A stretch of 23,350 nt of DNA from contig QXVZ01030181.1 of NCBI GenBank assembly GCA_008931825.1, positions 1 to 23,350 of the forward strand. Reading direction: 5' to 3'. The DNA is from Phallusia fumigata (taxonomy: Eukaryota; Chordata; Ascidiacea; Phlebobranchia; Ascidiidae). The first letter of the stretch is position 1; each line of letters begins with the position of its first letter. Below are positions 10,855-23,350 of this stretch, piece by piece. The position numbers and the translations under genes were made by a program. Under the pieces are notes generated by a model. The model saw nothing but the letters and a program-made list of their open reading frames with translations. It was not told the DNA's origin and did not search any database.

Positions 10855-10855
10855 N
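10855..10855. other. n: probable contig join inside the missing NBD2 region
   Basis: Unlike the n at 2703, 20322 and 21444, I see no duplicated sequence on both sides. It lies just where gene 1 exons 25-29 are expected, so a real gap may be hidden here. Confidence 0.6.
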
Positions 10856-11220
10856 AATCAAATTAGGTCGGAATTCAGCTTATTAAACGACAGATGGATC
10901 AAAACTTTAGTGTTGAGTAGCGTCAACTTCTTTGTCCTGCATGAGCGAATTTGAAACGAAGCAAAAAGTTCTTGTCATCGATGAAGCATGTTTCGCCTTC
11001 TGACGAACTTATTCGAAAGGCTATTCGCAATACATTTCTAGATTGCAGAGTTTTTAAGTCACACAAAAATTTTTGACATTTCTCCATCTAGTAAAATCAA
11101 TATTTTCTCTTTTATGATCTAAACAGTTTATTTAAAATTTGAAAAGCTCCCTTACACATCAAATCAAAGCAACATTACCCGGTGCTAAACATAGGAAACA
11201 TTGTTGAGTTCAGACAACCT
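10856..11220 (+). pseudogene. Decayed NBD2 relic (exons 27-29 equivalents)
   Basis: The stretch at 10896-11000 matches gene 2 exon 27 (signature and Walker B) at base level but contains stops and frameshifts: the SVGQRQ codons have become ..TGAGTAGCG... VLVIDEA is still readable near 10967-10987. Directly after it, 11004-11054 reads DELIRKAIRNTFLDCRV, the exon 28 block, and 11181-11210 resembles exon 29 ([10 protein letters not shown]). The introns between these blocks are reduced or missing. No Walker A exon is seen. It is either the dead tail of gene 1 or an older relic that travelled with the duplicated unit. The second reading is favoured because a related relic precedes gene 1 at 1-28. 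Confidence 0.75.
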
Positions 11221-11782
11221 AAGCAATGGATGTTAGACAGTGCTGAATGAAACAAAATGTTTAATGCTTAATAGCCTGTCAGCATTTTTCCTCTTAAATT
11301 ACTTCGTAAATACCTTTAAAATCATAAAAATCGTAGACAACAAAACACTGAACTGTTTGACGTTAAACTTTTCTGCGGCAGCTATACTCAGCATTTTGCA
11401 GTCAACCGTTACAACTGAACCTTGGATCTCCACATCTGTGCGGTTGGTTCAAATGAACCACAACTAGTGTTTGTTGAACCGTGACGTTTTTTGCAGTTGT
11501 TTAGGGTCTTTGTGTCTAGTGAGTGCCATTATTCTGATCTCCTACTTGTACACATCAGCAAAATTTATGGTAATAACAGGTTTCAAACTTACCATTAACT
11601 ACTGCTGTCGGCTTAAGTTTTCCAAATGACTACACACAGAGAATTTTTGCGCAAACGCATTCGCACGCTATCTTCGATGCATTTGACGGTTTTCTTGAGC
11701 TGCGAGGAAACTACAGTCACTTTTTCCAAATTAGTATGTCCCAAGAGGATTAGCAAAGGATTTTAAAGGAAAGTGAAACAGA
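11221..11782 (+). other. 5' flank of gene 2
   Basis: The stretch is homologous to the flank upstream of gene 1 (49-461). I see no coding exon; the 75-residue ORF at 11240-11467 has no family features. An in-frame TGA at 11774-11776 lies three codons before the proposed start ATG, which supports that start unless another splice acceptor intervenes. Confidence 0.5.
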
Positions 11783-22681
<10,899 letters not shown>

Positions 22682-23350
22682 CTGCAATCAGTGTGATTCT
22701 TCACAAACCATTCTTCACACCCGTTATTGCCTATTCATTTTGCTAATTGAAACTTTGAATTGTTGCCAAGTTCAAAGCGCTCATTTCGGCATACGAGCGC
22801 CAAGTTCAACGCTTTGTGAACTTTGTAGTATTTTCGCTCATTGCCTGATAAGAATCCAGCAATGCATGTTGAAAATCTACCCTGCGGTTATGTTTGAACT
22901 CACGAGCCTTTCCGTACTTTGCCTGGCTGTCAAAACGTTGCACTTCTTGTCTAACTGCCAGAAAATTTCGGACATATAATGACCTGTAACTATTTGCGTG
23001 AAATCATGGCGTGTATAGTATGTATGAATTTATTAACGTTTGTCAACTTTTAAAGCCTGTTGCGTAGCAAAATAACAATAACACAGGCAAGTGACATAAT
23101 TGTGTGAGGAAATATGTGAAACCAAAAACAAACCGATGCGGTTATTTGTACAGTAAAAAGGATGTATTTCAACAATACAATTTTTTTTACATATTCTACA
23201 TTGCGTTGTACCCAAACAAATGTAAAATGTGTAGTTTTCCCAAAGTCCGAACAAGGTAAGAGTGCTTTTTTTCTACAAGATTTTTATAGTGATGTCTAAT
23301 ATCCGATTCTGCGTTCACACAGCGCCGAAAACAGTCTTGAGCAGTAGTAG
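22682..23350 (+). other. 3' flank of gene 2
   Basis: No exon follows the stop codon. I find no AATAAA or ATTAAA in this stretch, so the polyadenylation site is not assigned. The ORFs on either strand (for example 22671-22979) have no family features. A hairpin lies at 22768-22823. Confidence 0.55.
22768..22823 (+). other. Imperfect hairpin in the putative 3' UTR
   Basis: AAGTTCAAAGCG (22768-22779) pairs with CGCTTTGTGAACTT (22810-22823) apart from a two-base bulge. A nested GCTC..GAGC pair lies inside. It could be an RNA structure in the 3' UTR or the remains of a small inverted-repeat element. Confidence 0.45.

Overview
The window is eukaryotic (animal) genomic DNA. All coding sequence is on the + strand and is split into small exons by short AT-rich introns with GT..AG borders. 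Conceptual splicing gives two tandem paralogues of the ABCC4/MRP4 branch of the ABC-C transporter family. Compact introns, AT-rich sequence and a tandem MRP4-like cluster would fit a tunicate such as Ciona, but this is a low-confidence guess. The DNA contains no prokaryote-type genes, CRISPR array or recognisable RNA gene.

Layout: 1-48 is the edge of a decayed second nucleotide-binding domain (NBD2) from a gene further left. 17-2702 (copy A) and 2704-5382 (copy B) are almost the same sequence, meeting at a single n at 2703. Both hold exons 1-6 of gene 1, most likely an unmerged contig overlap. Gene 1 continues through 10617: TMD1 (exons 1-9), NBD1 (10-14), linker (15-16), TMD2 (17-23) and the start of NBD2 (exon 24). 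It then runs into a contig join (n at 10855) and a stop-ridden NBD2 relic (10856-11220), so no intact NBD2 exons are present. Gene 2 (11783-22681) has the same exon pattern with all 29 exons, including a complete NBD2. Its exon 23 carries a 1-base deletion in a T run that creates an in-frame TGA at 20026-20028. Two further n-flanked direct duplications (20097-20547 and 21213-21675) look like the same assembly problem. 22682-23350 is 3' flank.

In the ABCC4 family the two TMDs form the export pathway for organic anions, and the two NBDs dimerise to bind ATP. NBD1 here has a degenerate catalytic position (LLDD) and NBD2 the catalytic one (IDEA), as is usual for ABCC proteins. As assembled, neither gene encodes an uninterrupted full transporter: gene 1 lacks NBD2 and gene 2 is frameshifted.

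Gene 2 introns carry several insertions absent from gene 1: a 769-bp hAT-type element with an 8-bp target duplication, a small element with GCGTAGCC-type ends, two members of a short inverted-repeat family, and two unidentified insertions. I found no evidence for a novel biological system. The points of real interest are array decay, paralogue divergence at a substrate-pathway residue, and assembly artefacts that would mislead gene counting.
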